Assembly: GCA_018677555.1 (NCBI GenBank)
Contig: JAHHOT010000157.1
Span: 1 to 62,069 of the forward strand
Direction: 5' to 3'
From: Gammaproteobacteria bacterium
GTDB taxonomy: Bacteria > Pseudomonadota > Gammaproteobacteria > Steroidobacterales > Woeseiaceae
DNA: 62,069 nt
Under the pieces are notes generated by a model. It worked only from the letters and a program-made list of their open reading frames with translations. It had not been told where the DNA came from and did no database searches. Positions 7,953 through 17,109 of the stretch are shown here, piece after piece (positions within the stretch are counted from its first letter, which is position 1; the number at the start of each line of letters is the position of its first letter). The position numbers and the translations under genes are program-made.

Positions 7953-9455
7953 ATGTCGAAATTCATTTCGCTACTTGTTGGCTTGTTTGCCCTACCCTTT
8001 GCAGGCTGTGAGACGCTCGCCGTTGATGCCGATCCTGGACGGACTGAAGTAAGCCGCAGCGCGATTGAGCTTCGCGTCATGACTTTCAATATTGAATGGG
8101 GTGGCGACAACATAGACTTTGATAATGTCATTGAAGCGATTCGGAAATCGCGCGCCGATATTGTTGGAATTCAGGAACCGCTGGGCAATCTTGGTCGTCT
8201 CGCCACGGCGCTCAACTGGTACTCGGACGAGCTCACTTACGTCATCTCAAAGTATCCGCTGCTAACCCCACCGGCAGCGAATGGCTACTACGTCTTTGCC
8301 GAAGTATCGCCGGACAAAGTCGTCGCAGTGGCTAATGTGCACCTCCCGTCAGATCCCGACGGCATGGGAATGGTGCGAGACGGAGCAACAGCGGCCGAGG
8401 TGTTGGCAATTGAACGCGCCACTCGCCTGCCGAAAATTCAACCGTATCTGGGTATGCTCGAACCACTTATCCAGCGCGGTATGCCGGTATACCTGAGCGG
8501 CGACTTCAACGCACCGGCGCACACGGACTGGACTGCCGAGACGGTTGGAGATCGGCCGTTTCTGCGTTATCCGCTAACCTGGCCGGTCAGTTTCGTTACC
8601 GCCGAAGCCGGTCTCAGGGACTCCTACCGTGAAATCTATCCTGACCCGAAGCTCAATCCCGGGCTCACCTGGTGGGCGAGACGCCCACCGCTCGAACTAT
8701 ATTCACCCAACGAAAATGATCCCGAGGAGCGCATTGACTTTCTCTGGCACGCAGGTTCTTCCACGACGATTTCCAGCGAGATCGTTGGTGAAAAGAATTT
8801 TCCCGGGGTAACCATCAGCGTTGAGCCTTGGCCGAGTGACCATCGCGGCGTTGTTTCGCTGTTTTCAGTACTGCCTGCTGATGTGCCGCCGCTTGTCTCA
8901 AGCCGGCGGCGCGTACACAGGATTGGCGATGAGATCGAGATCTCGTATCGGCAGGCTGCAAATAGCCGTATTCGAATTACGCGCTATGGGGAAAAACAAA
9001 ATTCGATACTTGTCACCGAAGAAAAGCTGTCAGGAAGTGGTCAACTGACATTTGCGACCAATGACCTACCCGCGGGCCGCTACATCGCAACCATGTCTGC
9101 GCCGCTTCGGCAAAATGTCAACTGCGAGTTCTGGATCTTGCAGAAAAATGCGGTGCCTGACGTTTCGCTGGCCGGAACTGAATTCAATGCAGGCGAGAGC
9201 ATTGGAGTTAGCTGGCGAAACGGACCAGGATACAGGAATGACTATCTTTCGGTTGTCAAAGTTGGCAGCGATTCAGATTACAGCGGGGGCAGCGCCTGGT
9301 TGTACATCAATGCACTTCCCGCAGGTCGAATCAATTTGGATGCATCCACAGTTGCAGCCGGATGGCCAATCGAACCAGGCAATTACGTTGTGAGGCTCAT
9401 CGAAGACGACGGTAGGGAGGTACTTGCCGAATCCGCCCCGTTTATTATTCACTGA
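7953..9455 (+). CDS. Lipoprotein with endonuclease/exonuclease/phosphatase fold
   Basis: 500 residues with a lipobox (LPFAGC, Cys19). Residues about 40-305 carry the EEP-fold signature: MTFNIEW (43-49), QEP (74-76), YLSGDFNAPAHTDW, RIDFLWH and SDHRG, so the metal and catalytic Asp/His set is present. The last 190 residues are a beta-rich, probably Ig-like region (KIRYL-type strands, EINLD and LPAGRINLD) not usual for plain EEP nucleases. A surface enzyme cleaving a phosphodiester or phosphate ester is likely; sphingomyelinase, nuclease and phosphatase cannot be told apart. AAGGA lies upstream of the ATG. Confidence 0.8.
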   Translation: MSKFISLLVGLFALPFAGCETLAVDADPGRTEVSRSAIELRVMTFNIEWGGDNIDFDNVIEAIRKSRADIVGIQEPLGNLGRLATALNWYSDELTYVISKYPLLTPPAANGYYVFAEVSPDKVVAVANVHLPSDPDGMGMVRDGATAAEVLAIERATRLPKIQPYLGMLEPLIQRGMPVYLSGDFNAPAHTDWTAETVGDRPFLRYPLTWPVSFVTAEAGLRDSYREIYPDPKLNPGLTWWARRPPLELYSPNENDPEERIDFLWHAGSSTTISSEIVGEKNFPGVTISVEPWPSDHRGVVSLFSVLPADVPPLVSSRRRVHRIGDEIEISYRQAANSRIRITRYGEKQNSILVTEEKLSGSGQLTFATNDLPAGRYIATMSAPLRQNVNCEFWILQKNAVPDVSLAGTEFNAGESIGVSWRNGPGYRNDYLSVVKVGSDSDYSGGSAWLYINALPAGRINLDASTVAAGWPIEPGNYVVRLIEDDGREVLAESAPFIIH

Positions 9456-9539
9456 TCTGCGCGCGGCATAGCAAGCGCAACGTAGTATGACGGCAGGAAT
9501 TGAATACGAGAGATTTCTCCGCGCTGACTGGTTTCGCTG

Positions 9540-11081
9540 TCACTCCATGGCGAAGTGACGATCGAGCAGCGGGGCCTGTACTCCATGGCCAGAACTGTCC
9601 GTCTCATTGTCCAGTATTTCGACCGTGCGCTCGAAAAGCTGCTGTGCCTCTGCGGGATTGTTCGCAATACAGGTCATGCCGATCTTGCCGTATTGCGATA
9701 ATGCTCCGATCATGTGAAACAACGCGCCGGTGCCCGTCGAAGTCCGGTAACCGAGGCCGTGCCGAGCGACAATTTCGAACAGATCTTCGGGCAACAGGCC
9801 GCGGTAGGTGGCCGATTTGAGGTTGTCGGTCGCGTTGTAGTACTTCAGCTGGCCGTCCGGGCAGATAAACAGGCCGTTCTTCGTATCGAGCTTGCCGCCG
9901 GTCAGAAACTCCAGCGCGTGAAACGGTGGCGTAGTGCCCCCCATCCGCAGGTTTATCTCAATGGCGTTTGCGGTCCAGTCGCCGCCTGCTTCACGACCAA
10001 CAAGGAAGTCGACGCCAAAGCGGCCAACGACTCCTTTCTCTCCCAGCACGCGACCGATCTTCGCCGCCTCCTGTTGCAGCAGCTCACGATATGCATCGTC
10101 GGCCGGAAAGCGGCATCCAAGGTAAGATTGACCGGTCGACCCGCCCAGCAATTGTTCGTGACTCGAGACGAGCGACGGCTGCCCCTGTGGCGAAACCCGC
10201 ATTTGCACGCTGGGTGAACGCGTCTCGCTCGCCGTAACCATCTCCTCGACGATGCCTCCCATTACGCCGAACTTGCGCAGGAAGGATTGGGTGGTTTCAG
10301 TGCTCGACGTCCAGGCCAGTTTGTGAAGTGCTTCGCGCAGTGCGCCGCGGTCCCCGCGCTCAGGCGGATACTCGAAAATACTGTTGCCCTCGCCGCCGAA
10401 TCCTTCGTTCAGCTTGACCACTGCCTTCTTAACGGCAGGACGCTGTTGACCCAGCTCCAGCAACGCGTCGACGATCTCGTCCTCACTGTGCAGGTCTTCG
10501 CTGCCAGCCGGATAGCGCACGCCCGCCTCCGCGAATACCCGGCGATTGCCGGATTTCGTACCGTGGCCAAGCAGGCTCGGGTCCAGGCCGTTCAGCGGCA
10601 GCTCGAGCGCAACCGCCAGTCTTCGCTCCAGCGGCGTCGAGTTGTAACAGGTCAGGTACGCGTGCTTCGTATCGCCGACGAGTTCTCGCATGCGTTGCAC
10701 GAACCGTGGCCGTTCGAGCACCTTTTCAGTCAGTGGCCGTGCACTGGCGTCGCAAACCGACAGCACGTGCAAACGCTGCCGCGCATGCTGCGTCGGCACG
10801 CCTTCGAGCATGTCGAGATAGTATTCAACAATGTCAGGATGCACCGGCTGGCTGGTCACGTAAATCAGGCGCGCATTCGGGTTTCGCAATCGAATCAATG
10901 CGAACAACAAGCGCTCTTCGTAATATGCGGCACCCGTTACTTTGGACAGTTCTTCCTGGTTGACACTCAACGACGGGACGATGACCGACGTGTGCTTGTA
11001 AGTGGGATCGCTGGAGAGCGCTGTCCATATATCTGGCAAGCGCTTCTTCAGAGTCTGGAATTGTTCGGCGTCGCTAGTCAT
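9540..11081 (-). CDS. PGM1-like ATP-grasp peptide ligase
   Basis: 513 residues, closely following the family related to PGM1, the ATP-grasp ligase that attaches peptides in pheganomycin biosynthesis. The N-terminal part has VPSLSVNQEELSKVTG and YYEERLLFALIRLRNP (about 35-68). The ATP-grasp core has VVKLNEGFGGEGNS (221-234), MGGIVEEMV (274-282) and the metal-binding strand AIEINLRMGGTTPP (373-386). ATP, Mg2+ and a carboxylate plus amine substrate are expected. It is the last gene of a minus-strand run glgA, ATP-grasp, this gene, 15 bases after the previous stop. The substrate is unknown. Confidence 0.85.
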   Translation of the reverse strand: MTSDAEQFQTLKKRLPDIWTALSSDPTYKHTSVIVPSLSVNQEELSKVTGAAYYEERLLFALIRLRNPNARLIYVTSQPVHPDIVEYYLDMLEGVPTQHARQRLHVLSVCDASARPLTEKVLERPRFVQRMRELVGDTKHAYLTCYNSTPLERRLAVALELPLNGLDPSLLGHGTKSGNRRVFAEAGVRYPAGSEDLHSEDEIVDALLELGQQRPAVKKAVVKLNEGFGGEGNSIFEYPPERGDRGALREALHKLAWTSSTETTQSFLRKFGVMGGIVEEMVTASETRSPSVQMRVSPQGQPSLVSSHEQLLGGSTGQSYLGCRFPADDAYRELLQQEAAKIGRVLGEKGVVGRFGVDFLVGREAGGDWTANAIEINLRMGGTTPPFHALEFLTGGKLDTKNGLFICPDGQLKYYNATDNLKSATYRGLLPEDLFEIVARHGLGYRTSTGTGALFHMIGALSQYGKIGMTCIANNPAEAQQLFERTVEILDNETDSSGHGVQAPLLDRHFAME

Positions 11082-11096
11082 GAAGGCTGACCGACA

Positions 11097-12317
11097 TCAG
11101 GCCGCATGCACGCGCACTGTCTCGCCGACTTCGTTCAAGATGCGGCGCAGCTCGTCGTAGTCCGGGTGCCGAATACGCATCCAGGCGTTCGCCATGTAAC
11201 CCGCCTCAACCGCTTGCGTTGCTGTTCCCGGCTCCGGCAAGTGCGCCGCAACGATGCAGTCGCCATAGCGCCGGCCTATTTCGTCGACGCCCGAATAGCC
11301 GGTGATGTGACCATCCTGCTCCGGGCGCAGCGCGATCATCCCCGCGGCATACCGTCGTGACGGCTCGTTGCTGGTTTTACCGTGCACGAGCGTACAGGCC
11401 CATTCGAAGTACAGGTCAAACTCGTTGGCCGCGTTGTAGACATCCCATTGACCGACACCGGGCGGCCGGCAACCGATCTCGGAAAACTTGAGACCTTTTG
11501 GCCCGAAGAACCACTCCATGTGTGTTGCCGAGGTCCCGATGTCGAGTATCTTTATAACCTTCCGTGTGAGCGCACGAACCTCTTCATAGCCCGGCGCGTC
11601 GATTCGATTCGTAGCGACCATTTGTGGCGAGATCCAGCGCTTTCGCATTGCCTCGAGAACGTTGGGGTAGTAATGGGTAATGAACTCGTGCCCGACCTCG
11701 CCATTGATCGTCACCGTATCGATGAATCCCTCGTGGCCCTCGATAAATTCTTCGATCGCGACCGCCTGACCGTCGGCCAGCCCCGACTCACGGATGACTA
11801 TTTCCATCTCGTTATCGTCACGAACGCGGAACGTACCGGATGCACCGGCGCCGGCCGGCGGCTTGATTATCAACGGATAACCGACCGCCCCGACGAAATC
11901 GCGTGCGTCCTGCGGTGTCTCCGCGCGCGTTGACTGGGCGCATGGCACGCCGGCCTTGCGCAACGCTTCTTTCATGGCGGGTTTGTCCCGGCACAGGTAC
12001 GCGGTTTTGGTCGATGTGCCGGGAATACCGGTGGCCTCACGAGCATGGGCAGCGGCCATTATGTGTGCTTCGACCGTTGCTTCCAGCCGGTCCACCCAGA
12101 CCTTACCCTGGATCAGCTTCACCGCTTCGATCAGCGACGGCTCATGCACCACCGAGCGCACCTGCACATAGTCGCTCAGCCAGTTTTTCATTTCATCGGA
12201 CAGGTATTCTGCCGGTCGCTCCCCGACCCCGATGACGTTGGCGCCCGCCGCGTGCAGTCCACGAACGAATTCGCGCTGGTTGTACGGAAAAGACGGCTCG
12301 ATAAAAATGACGTTCAT
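11097..12317 (-). CDS. ATP-grasp carboxylate-amine ligase, paralogue 1
   Basis: 406 residues. N-terminal Rossmann-like part (MNVIFIEPSFPYNQREFVRG), then the ATP-grasp core with the glycine-rich loop IIKPPAGAGASGTF (150-163), EEFIEGHE (189-196), HMEW (267-270) and the metal site SEIGCRPPG (279-287). These are the hallmarks of carboxylate-amine ligases that form an acyl-phosphate and then an amide. Its ATG overlaps the glgA stop by four bases (ATGA), so the two are coupled. Paralogues lie at 13864 and 19184. The substrate cannot be predicted. Confidence 0.88.
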   Translation of the reverse strand: MNVIFIEPSFPYNQREFVRGLHAAGANVIGVGERPAEYLSDEMKNWLSDYVQVRSVVHEPSLIEAVKLIQGKVWVDRLEATVEAHIMAAAHAREATGIPGTSTKTAYLCRDKPAMKEALRKAGVPCAQSTRAETPQDARDFVGAVGYPLIIKPPAGAGASGTFRVRDDNEMEIVIRESGLADGQAVAIEEFIEGHEGFIDTVTINGEVGHEFITHYYPNVLEAMRKRWISPQMVATNRIDAPGYEEVRALTRKVIKILDIGTSATHMEWFFGPKGLKFSEIGCRPPGVGQWDVYNAANEFDLYFEWACTLVHGKTSNEPSRRYAAGMIALRPEQDGHITGYSGVDEIGRRYGDCIVAAHLPEPGTATQAVEAGYMANAWMRIRHPDYDELRRILNEVGETVRVHAA

Positions 12318-13786
12318 TGTTCATTGCTCAACTGTCGGAACAGTTCCACATAGCGCCCACCCTGGCGCTCCCACGAATAATCCATTGCCATGCCGTTAGC
12401 GACGATCTTCCGCCACAGCGGCCGCCTGTCGTACAGGTCGAGGGCCATATTCATAGCCCACGCGAGTCCGGCTTCATTGTAATCGCGAAACAGGATGCCG
12501 GTCCCTGATTTTTTGTCGGGGTCGATTTGCTGCACCGAATCGGCCAGCCCGCCCGTTTCGCGCACGATGGGAACGGTGCCGTATTTGAGGCTGTACATCT
12601 GGTTCAGGCCGCAGGGCTCGTACAGCGATGGCATCAGGAATATGTCGCTACCCGCCTCGATCCAGTGAGCAAGCTTGTTGCTGAACCCGCGGTAATAGCA
12701 AACGCGACCCGGAAAATGCCGCTGCAGCTCGCTGAAAAAATTCTCGTAGCGGGGCTCTCCGCTGCCGAGCACGACCAGGGCGAAATCCCTCGAGCGTAAC
12801 AACGTCGGCACCACGTTCTGGATCAGATCGATACCTTTCTGGCCGACAAGCCGGCTAATGAGCCCTGCCAAAGGTCGTTGTTTTGCGTATTCCAGGCCCA
12901 TCTCCCGCATCAATGCTTTCTTGCAGGTAACTTTGCCGCGGATATTCGCAGGGGTGTAATTCTGGGGAATCAGGGGGTCGGTTTCAGGATTCCACTCGTC
13001 ATAGTCAACACCGTTGAGGATACCGACCACCGAATCGACGCGCGCGCGCAGCAGATGATTCAGGCCCATCCCGTAGTCGTCGCCGAGAATCTCCCGCGAG
13101 TAGGTCGGGCTCACGGTGGTAATAAGGTCGGCATACATCACTCCCGTTTTGAGGAAGTTGATGACACCGTTCTTCAGGTCATCCTGGTGCAGATGATGCT
13201 CGGCGCCGGTCAGCTGCAACTCGGGCAGGACGTAAGCCGGGAACATGCCCTGGTAACCGATATTGTGAATCGTCAGCACCGTGCGGGTTTTCGCAAACAG
13301 CTTGTCCCAGGCATAAGTGCTACGCAGATACAGTGGAATGAGCGACGTTTGCCAATCGTGGCAGTGGAAAATATCCGGCGCGAACTTCATGCGCTGGCAC
13401 ATCTCGATCGCCGCGCGTTGCAGCAGTAGAAATCGCAGGTGTTCGTCATCGTCCTGGGTGTAGATGCCGGGCCGATGATAAAACTCCGGGCAACGCAGCA
13501 GGTAGATCGGCAGGTCCGTTCCGGGCAATGTCGCCCTGTCAATGGCAAAGGTCTGCTCGCGCGACCCTAACCGGAGCCGCATGTCCGCAAGCTCTTTGAC
13601 AGGTTCGATCGCGATGCCGGACTCGTCGATTCTCGAATAGCGGGGGATCAGGACACGAACGTCATGTCCAGTGCGATGCAGCCAGGCCGCCAGCGCGGAG
13701 CAAACATCGGCGAGTCCACCGGTCTTGGCCAGTGGCGCAAGCTCGGCGCTGGCGAGGCAGATACTCAGTGCTCGTTGATTGACCAA
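12314..13786 (-). CDS. glgA: Glycogen synthase (ADP-glucose type)
   Basis: 490 residues, normal GlgA length, GT5 family. The N-terminal KTGGLADV (ADP-glucose binding; residues 21-28), CHDWQTSLIPLYLR, TIHNIGYQGMFP, GILNGVDYDEWNP and the C-terminal catalytic region EPCGLNQMYSLKYGTVPIV with TGGLADSV are all present. It extends alpha-1,4-glucan from ADP-glucose. Unusually, no glgB, glgC or glgP lies nearby; the gene heads an operon with two ATP-grasp ligases and is divergent, about 77 bases, from a third. This suggests a special glucan or sugar-conjugate role, not only bulk glycogen. Confidence 0.95.
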   Translation of the reverse strand: MVNQRALSICLASAELAPLAKTGGLADVCSALAAWLHRTGHDVRVLIPRYSRIDESGIAIEPVKELADMRLRLGSREQTFAIDRATLPGTDLPIYLLRCPEFYHRPGIYTQDDDEHLRFLLLQRAAIEMCQRMKFAPDIFHCHDWQTSLIPLYLRSTYAWDKLFAKTRTVLTIHNIGYQGMFPAYVLPELQLTGAEHHLHQDDLKNGVINFLKTGVMYADLITTVSPTYSREILGDDYGMGLNHLLRARVDSVVGILNGVDYDEWNPETDPLIPQNYTPANIRGKVTCKKALMREMGLEYAKQRPLAGLISRLVGQKGIDLIQNVVPTLLRSRDFALVVLGSGEPRYENFFSELQRHFPGRVCYYRGFSNKLAHWIEAGSDIFLMPSLYEPCGLNQMYSLKYGTVPIVRETGGLADSVQQIDPDKKSGTGILFRDYNEAGLAWAMNMALDLYDRRPLWRKIVANGMAMDYSWERQGGRYVELFRQLSNEQ

Positions 13787-13863
13787 GAATTTTTCCTGTT
13801 TTTCTTTTGCTTGGTGCTATGCTGCTTCGCAGACGCCGTGAAAATTACCGAAAATCAATCCAA

Positions 13864-15081
13864 TTGAATGTATTGATATTATCACCCGGCTATCCGGCCG
13901 ACATGCCCGAATTCACCCGCGGCCTCGCGGAGTGCGGTGCAACCGCTTATGGCGTCGGCGACCAACCCGTCTCAGCGCTGCCTGACCTGGTCAGGCGGTC
14001 GTTATCCGAGTATGTGCAGGTGCGATCGCTATGGGACAGTGGCCAGGTCATTTCGGAACTGCATGATCGATTCAAAGGCCGCGAAATCGACCGCATCGAG
14101 TGCCTGTGGGAACCCGGCATCATGCTGGCGGCCGAACTGCGCAGTCACTTCGGGGTTGACGGACTGACGATCGAGCAAGCCCACCGATTTCGCGACAAGG
14201 AAGCCATGAAGCTCGCTCTCGACGAGGCGGGCATACGCACGCCGCGCCACGTCGCGGTGGACAGTATCGCGGCTGCATGGGAGGCCGCTGAGCGAATAGG
14301 ATTTCCGGTCATACTGAAACCGATAGCCGGCGCAGGGTCGGCCGATACCTACCGGATCGACAGCGCAGACGACCTGCGTGCCGTACTGCCTCGTTTGCGG
14401 CATGTTCCATCTGTGTCCGTCGAGGAATTCGTCGACGGTGAAGAATACACTTTTGATACGATTACCATTGACGGCGAAATTGCCTATTACAACGTCGCCT
14501 GGTATCGCCCGCGGCCCCTGATCGCGCGGAGCAACGAATGGATCAGCCCACAGGTCATCGCGCTGCGGGACGTCAGCGATCCGGAACTGGCGGACGGCAT
14601 CCGGATGGGCTTTGACGTTATCAAGGCACTCGAGTTCGGTTCCGGCTTCACCCACATGGAATGGTATCGCAAGGCCGACGGCGAAGTGGTATTCGGTGAG
14701 ATCGGCGCGCGGCCTCCCGGCGCGCACCAGGTGGACCAGATGAAGTTTGCCTGCGACTTCGACGTCTTCCGCAGCTGGGGTTCCGCGATGACCCGCGGCA
14801 GCCTCGATGCGGATATTCAGCGGAAGTACAACGTTGCCACGATTTACAAGCGCGCCCAGGGCCAGGGGCGGATCTCACGCATCGAAGGTACGGAAACGTT
14901 GCAGCAACGCTTCGGCGAACATGTCGTCTGGAACACGCTGTTACCGGTCGGAACACCGCGTCGGAACTGGCTGAATACGCTCGTCTCCGACGGCTTCATT
15001 ATGTTGCGGCATCCCGACCTCGATGAAACCCTCGCCATGGCAGATGCGGTCGGGTCGGAACTCCACTTGTACGCCGGCTAG
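13864..15081 (+). CDS. ATP-grasp carboxylate-amine ligase, paralogue 2
   Basis: About 405 residues. LNVLILSPGYPADMPEFTRG aligns with the N-terminus of paralogue 1, which places the true start at the TTG 13864; ATGs at 13807 and 13819 add an unaligned basic stretch, and no start has a clear ribosome site. Core motifs: VILKPIAGAGSADTYR, EEFVDGEEYTFD, THMEWYR and FGEIGARPPGAH. It is transcribed away from glgA and convergent with the esterase at 15092, so it is the only plus-strand gene in the cluster. Confidence 0.85.
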   Translation: MNVLILSPGYPADMPEFTRGLAECGATAYGVGDQPVSALPDLVRRSLSEYVQVRSLWDSGQVISELHDRFKGREIDRIECLWEPGIMLAAELRSHFGVDGLTIEQAHRFRDKEAMKLALDEAGIRTPRHVAVDSIAAAWEAAERIGFPVILKPIAGAGSADTYRIDSADDLRAVLPRLRHVPSVSVEEFVDGEEYTFDTITIDGEIAYYNVAWYRPRPLIARSNEWISPQVIALRDVSDPELADGIRMGFDVIKALEFGSGFTHMEWYRKADGEVVFGEIGARPPGAHQVDQMKFACDFDVFRSWGSAMTRGSLDADIQRKYNVATIYKRAQGQGRISRIEGTETLQQRFGEHVVWNTLLPVGTPRRNWLNTLVSDGFIMLRHPDLDETLAMADAVGSELHLYAG

Positions 15082-15091
15082 GCGCGACCGG

Positions 15092-15820
15092 TCAGGCAAA
15101 TTCGTCGAGGTACCTGGGCAGCATTTCGCGCCAGGTATTCCAGTCGTGATGCCACTCCGGACCCCAGGGATCGACCCTGTTGGGTATTCCCCGCGACCCC
15201 AGCACCCGCGCCATCCGCCACGATTCTCCAATATCCTCATAATCACCTTCGCCCGACGGCAGCAGGATCATCCGTGTACGCAGGCGGTTCAGTTGTTCAC
15301 CCTCGAGCTGCGGCAAGTAGTGCAGCGGCGACGAAAAATGAAAATCGAGGTTCATCTTGCCTTCGAGGTACTTCGACAAATCGAAGGTGCCGCTCATCGC
15401 GATCGCCAGTCTGTAGGCATCCGGGTGCCGGCAAACTGTCGCGACGGCGTTGAATGCGCCGATCGATGCGCCTGCAGCGATGATTTCGATATCGTGTGAG
15501 TTGCAATCGGTCCTGATCGCCGGCGTTACTTCCTCGTAGATGAAGCTGTCGAACAGGTTCTGCAAGCGCGAACAGAACCCACCGGAATGCTCACCTGAAA
15601 TCCACGCCCTGCCCGCCACGCTGTCGGTAGAGTAGACCTTGATGCGACCGGCATCGATCAACGACTCGAGCACACGAATCAGATGAAACCGCTCGATCTC
15701 CTCCGCGTCGCCGCCGGCCGTCGGGAACAGCAGCACCGGAGTGCCCAGGTGTCCCCACCGGACAAGCTGTACCTCCTGTTCCAGGCGCGACGAATACCAG
15801 CGTGATTGGTCTTTCTGCAT
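15092..15820 (-). CDS. Putative alpha/beta-hydrolase esterase
   Basis: 242 residues from the ATG at 15820, two bases after the stop of the upstream ATP-grasp gene. A conserved opening (VQLVRWGHLGTPVLLFPTAG), the nucleophile elbow GASIGAFNA (G-x-S-x-G) and a late HDWNTW that supplies the catalytic His show an esterase-D/enterochelin-esterase-like alpha/beta hydrolase. No signal peptide, so it acts in the cytosol, probably cleaving or transferring an acyl group on the product of the neighbouring ligases. The exact substrate is unknown. Confidence 0.8.
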   Translation of the reverse strand: MQKDQSRWYSSRLEQEVQLVRWGHLGTPVLLFPTAGGDAEEIERFHLIRVLESLIDAGRIKVYSTDSVAGRAWISGEHSGGFCSRLQNLFDSFIYEEVTPAIRTDCNSHDIEIIAAGASIGAFNAVATVCRHPDAYRLAIAMSGTFDLSKYLEGKMNLDFHFSSPLHYLPQLEGEQLNRLRTRMILLPSGEGDYEDIGESWRMARVLGSRGIPNRVDPWGPEWHHDWNTWREMLPRYLDEFA

Positions 15821-15822
15821 GT

Positions 15823-17070
15823 TCAGGCCGCGACTTGCTGCGCGCGCCAATCCTGGATGCGACTCCAGAACAGTTCAGTAAACTCCTCGATTTCATGGTC
15901 CGGATACAAGGCCTCTACCTTCTGCCGGATTGCATCGCGCACGAATTGCGAGCCAAAGAACTCGTCCGCAACCTCATCGAGATGCGACAGGTGCTGCTCG
16001 CAAAATTCATTGAAGCGATCGTATTCGAAGTACTCGAGTGCGATCTTCGAGTAGGACTCGAGCTTCTCCTCGAACGAAATGTCCTGCTCGGCAATCCTGA
16101 AGTACTCGCCCCAATCGAGGTTCGTGTGCATGGAACGATCCGTCGCAGCACAATAAACCGACCACCGCAGGTTGGCGTTGATCAGCCATGGAAAATGATA
16201 GTGCAAGGACGTTACCTGCGAATCCGGGCAGCCGTTCGCAAAATCGATGGGCCGCCAGACCCCGTTCGACCGCAATGCCTCACAGGAATTGAAATCCCAG
16301 CCGAAGAACGCATTGATCACCATGGTCATGCGCGACAACGTGACCTCGTCGGATTCAGAAAGAAAGTCAGCGTCGGTTCGATAGCGGTCATGCAAAGGCG
16401 CCGCCGGATCATAGTTCACGCAACGCCACTGCGGACCAAGCCCGACGCAGCGAACGAACATGTCGTGTGGATCGACAGCCTCCTGCAAATGCATGACGCG
16501 CGTGCCGCTCTGGTTATAGGCCTCGTTCAGAGCCTCGCGGTCCTTGATTGCGGTCACGCCGACCCACGCACCACCATCGTAGGGCTTCATGAATAGCGGG
16601 TAGCCGATCTGGTCGCCAATTTCGCCGAGGTTGAACAGCTTGGCGTAGTTTCGCAGCGTAGGCTGCAGGTCGGGCGACTCGAGGTAGGTCTTGGGCGGCA
16701 CCAGCCAGGTGTCCGGTATCGGGAAACCCAGTCGCATCATTGCACAGTAGGTCGTGTGCTTTTCCATGGACTGGAGGGACCACGGATTATTGAATACGTA
16801 GAGGTCGTCGGTGAGTATTGCTTTTTTGATCCACTCCCGTGACGTGTGGTACCAATGCGTCAGCCGGTCGATTACTACGTCGTACTTGACCGGCTTACGC
16901 AGGTCGAAAGGCTCAATATTGATGCGCTCGACATGAAATCGCTGCGTCTCTCCGTCGACGTCAATCGCAAGGTCGAGTTTCTTCAGTAATGCCTCGTAGC
17001 ACAATGGCCAGCAAATATCCGCGCCGAGCGATAACCCTATGTTTCTTGTTCTTGTTTTCACTTTAGTCAT
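15823..17070 (-). CDS. RimK-like ATP-grasp ligase
   Basis: 415 residues from ATG 17070 (GTGs at 17091 and 17088 are alternatives; no start has a good ribosome site). It is an ATP-grasp enzyme of a different branch from the three paralogues: an N-terminal part with IDRLTHWYHTSREWIKKAIL, then NNPWSLQSMEKHTTYCAMMR, GYPLFMKPYDGGAWVGVTAI (the glycine loop) and RPIDFANGCPDSQ in the region of the metal site. Similar proteins join amino acids to a carboxylate. It sits between the two esterase genes in one minus-strand operon. Confidence 0.78.
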   Translation of the reverse strand: MTKVKTRTRNIGLSLGADICWPLCYEALLKKLDLAIDVDGETQRFHVERINIEPFDLRKPVKYDVVIDRLTHWYHTSREWIKKAILTDDLYVFNNPWSLQSMEKHTTYCAMMRLGFPIPDTWLVPPKTYLESPDLQPTLRNYAKLFNLGEIGDQIGYPLFMKPYDGGAWVGVTAIKDREALNEAYNQSGTRVMHLQEAVDPHDMFVRCVGLGPQWRCVNYDPAAPLHDRYRTDADFLSESDEVTLSRMTMVINAFFGWDFNSCEALRSNGVWRPIDFANGCPDSQVTSLHYHFPWLINANLRWSVYCAATDRSMHTNLDWGEYFRIAEQDISFEEKLESYSKIALEYFEYDRFNEFCEQHLSHLDEVADEFFGSQFVRDAIRQKVEALYPDHEIEEFTELFWSRIQDWRAQQVAA

Positions 17071-17109
17071 CCCCGTGGAATTTCTCACCACTATAAATTT
17101 TATTCGTCG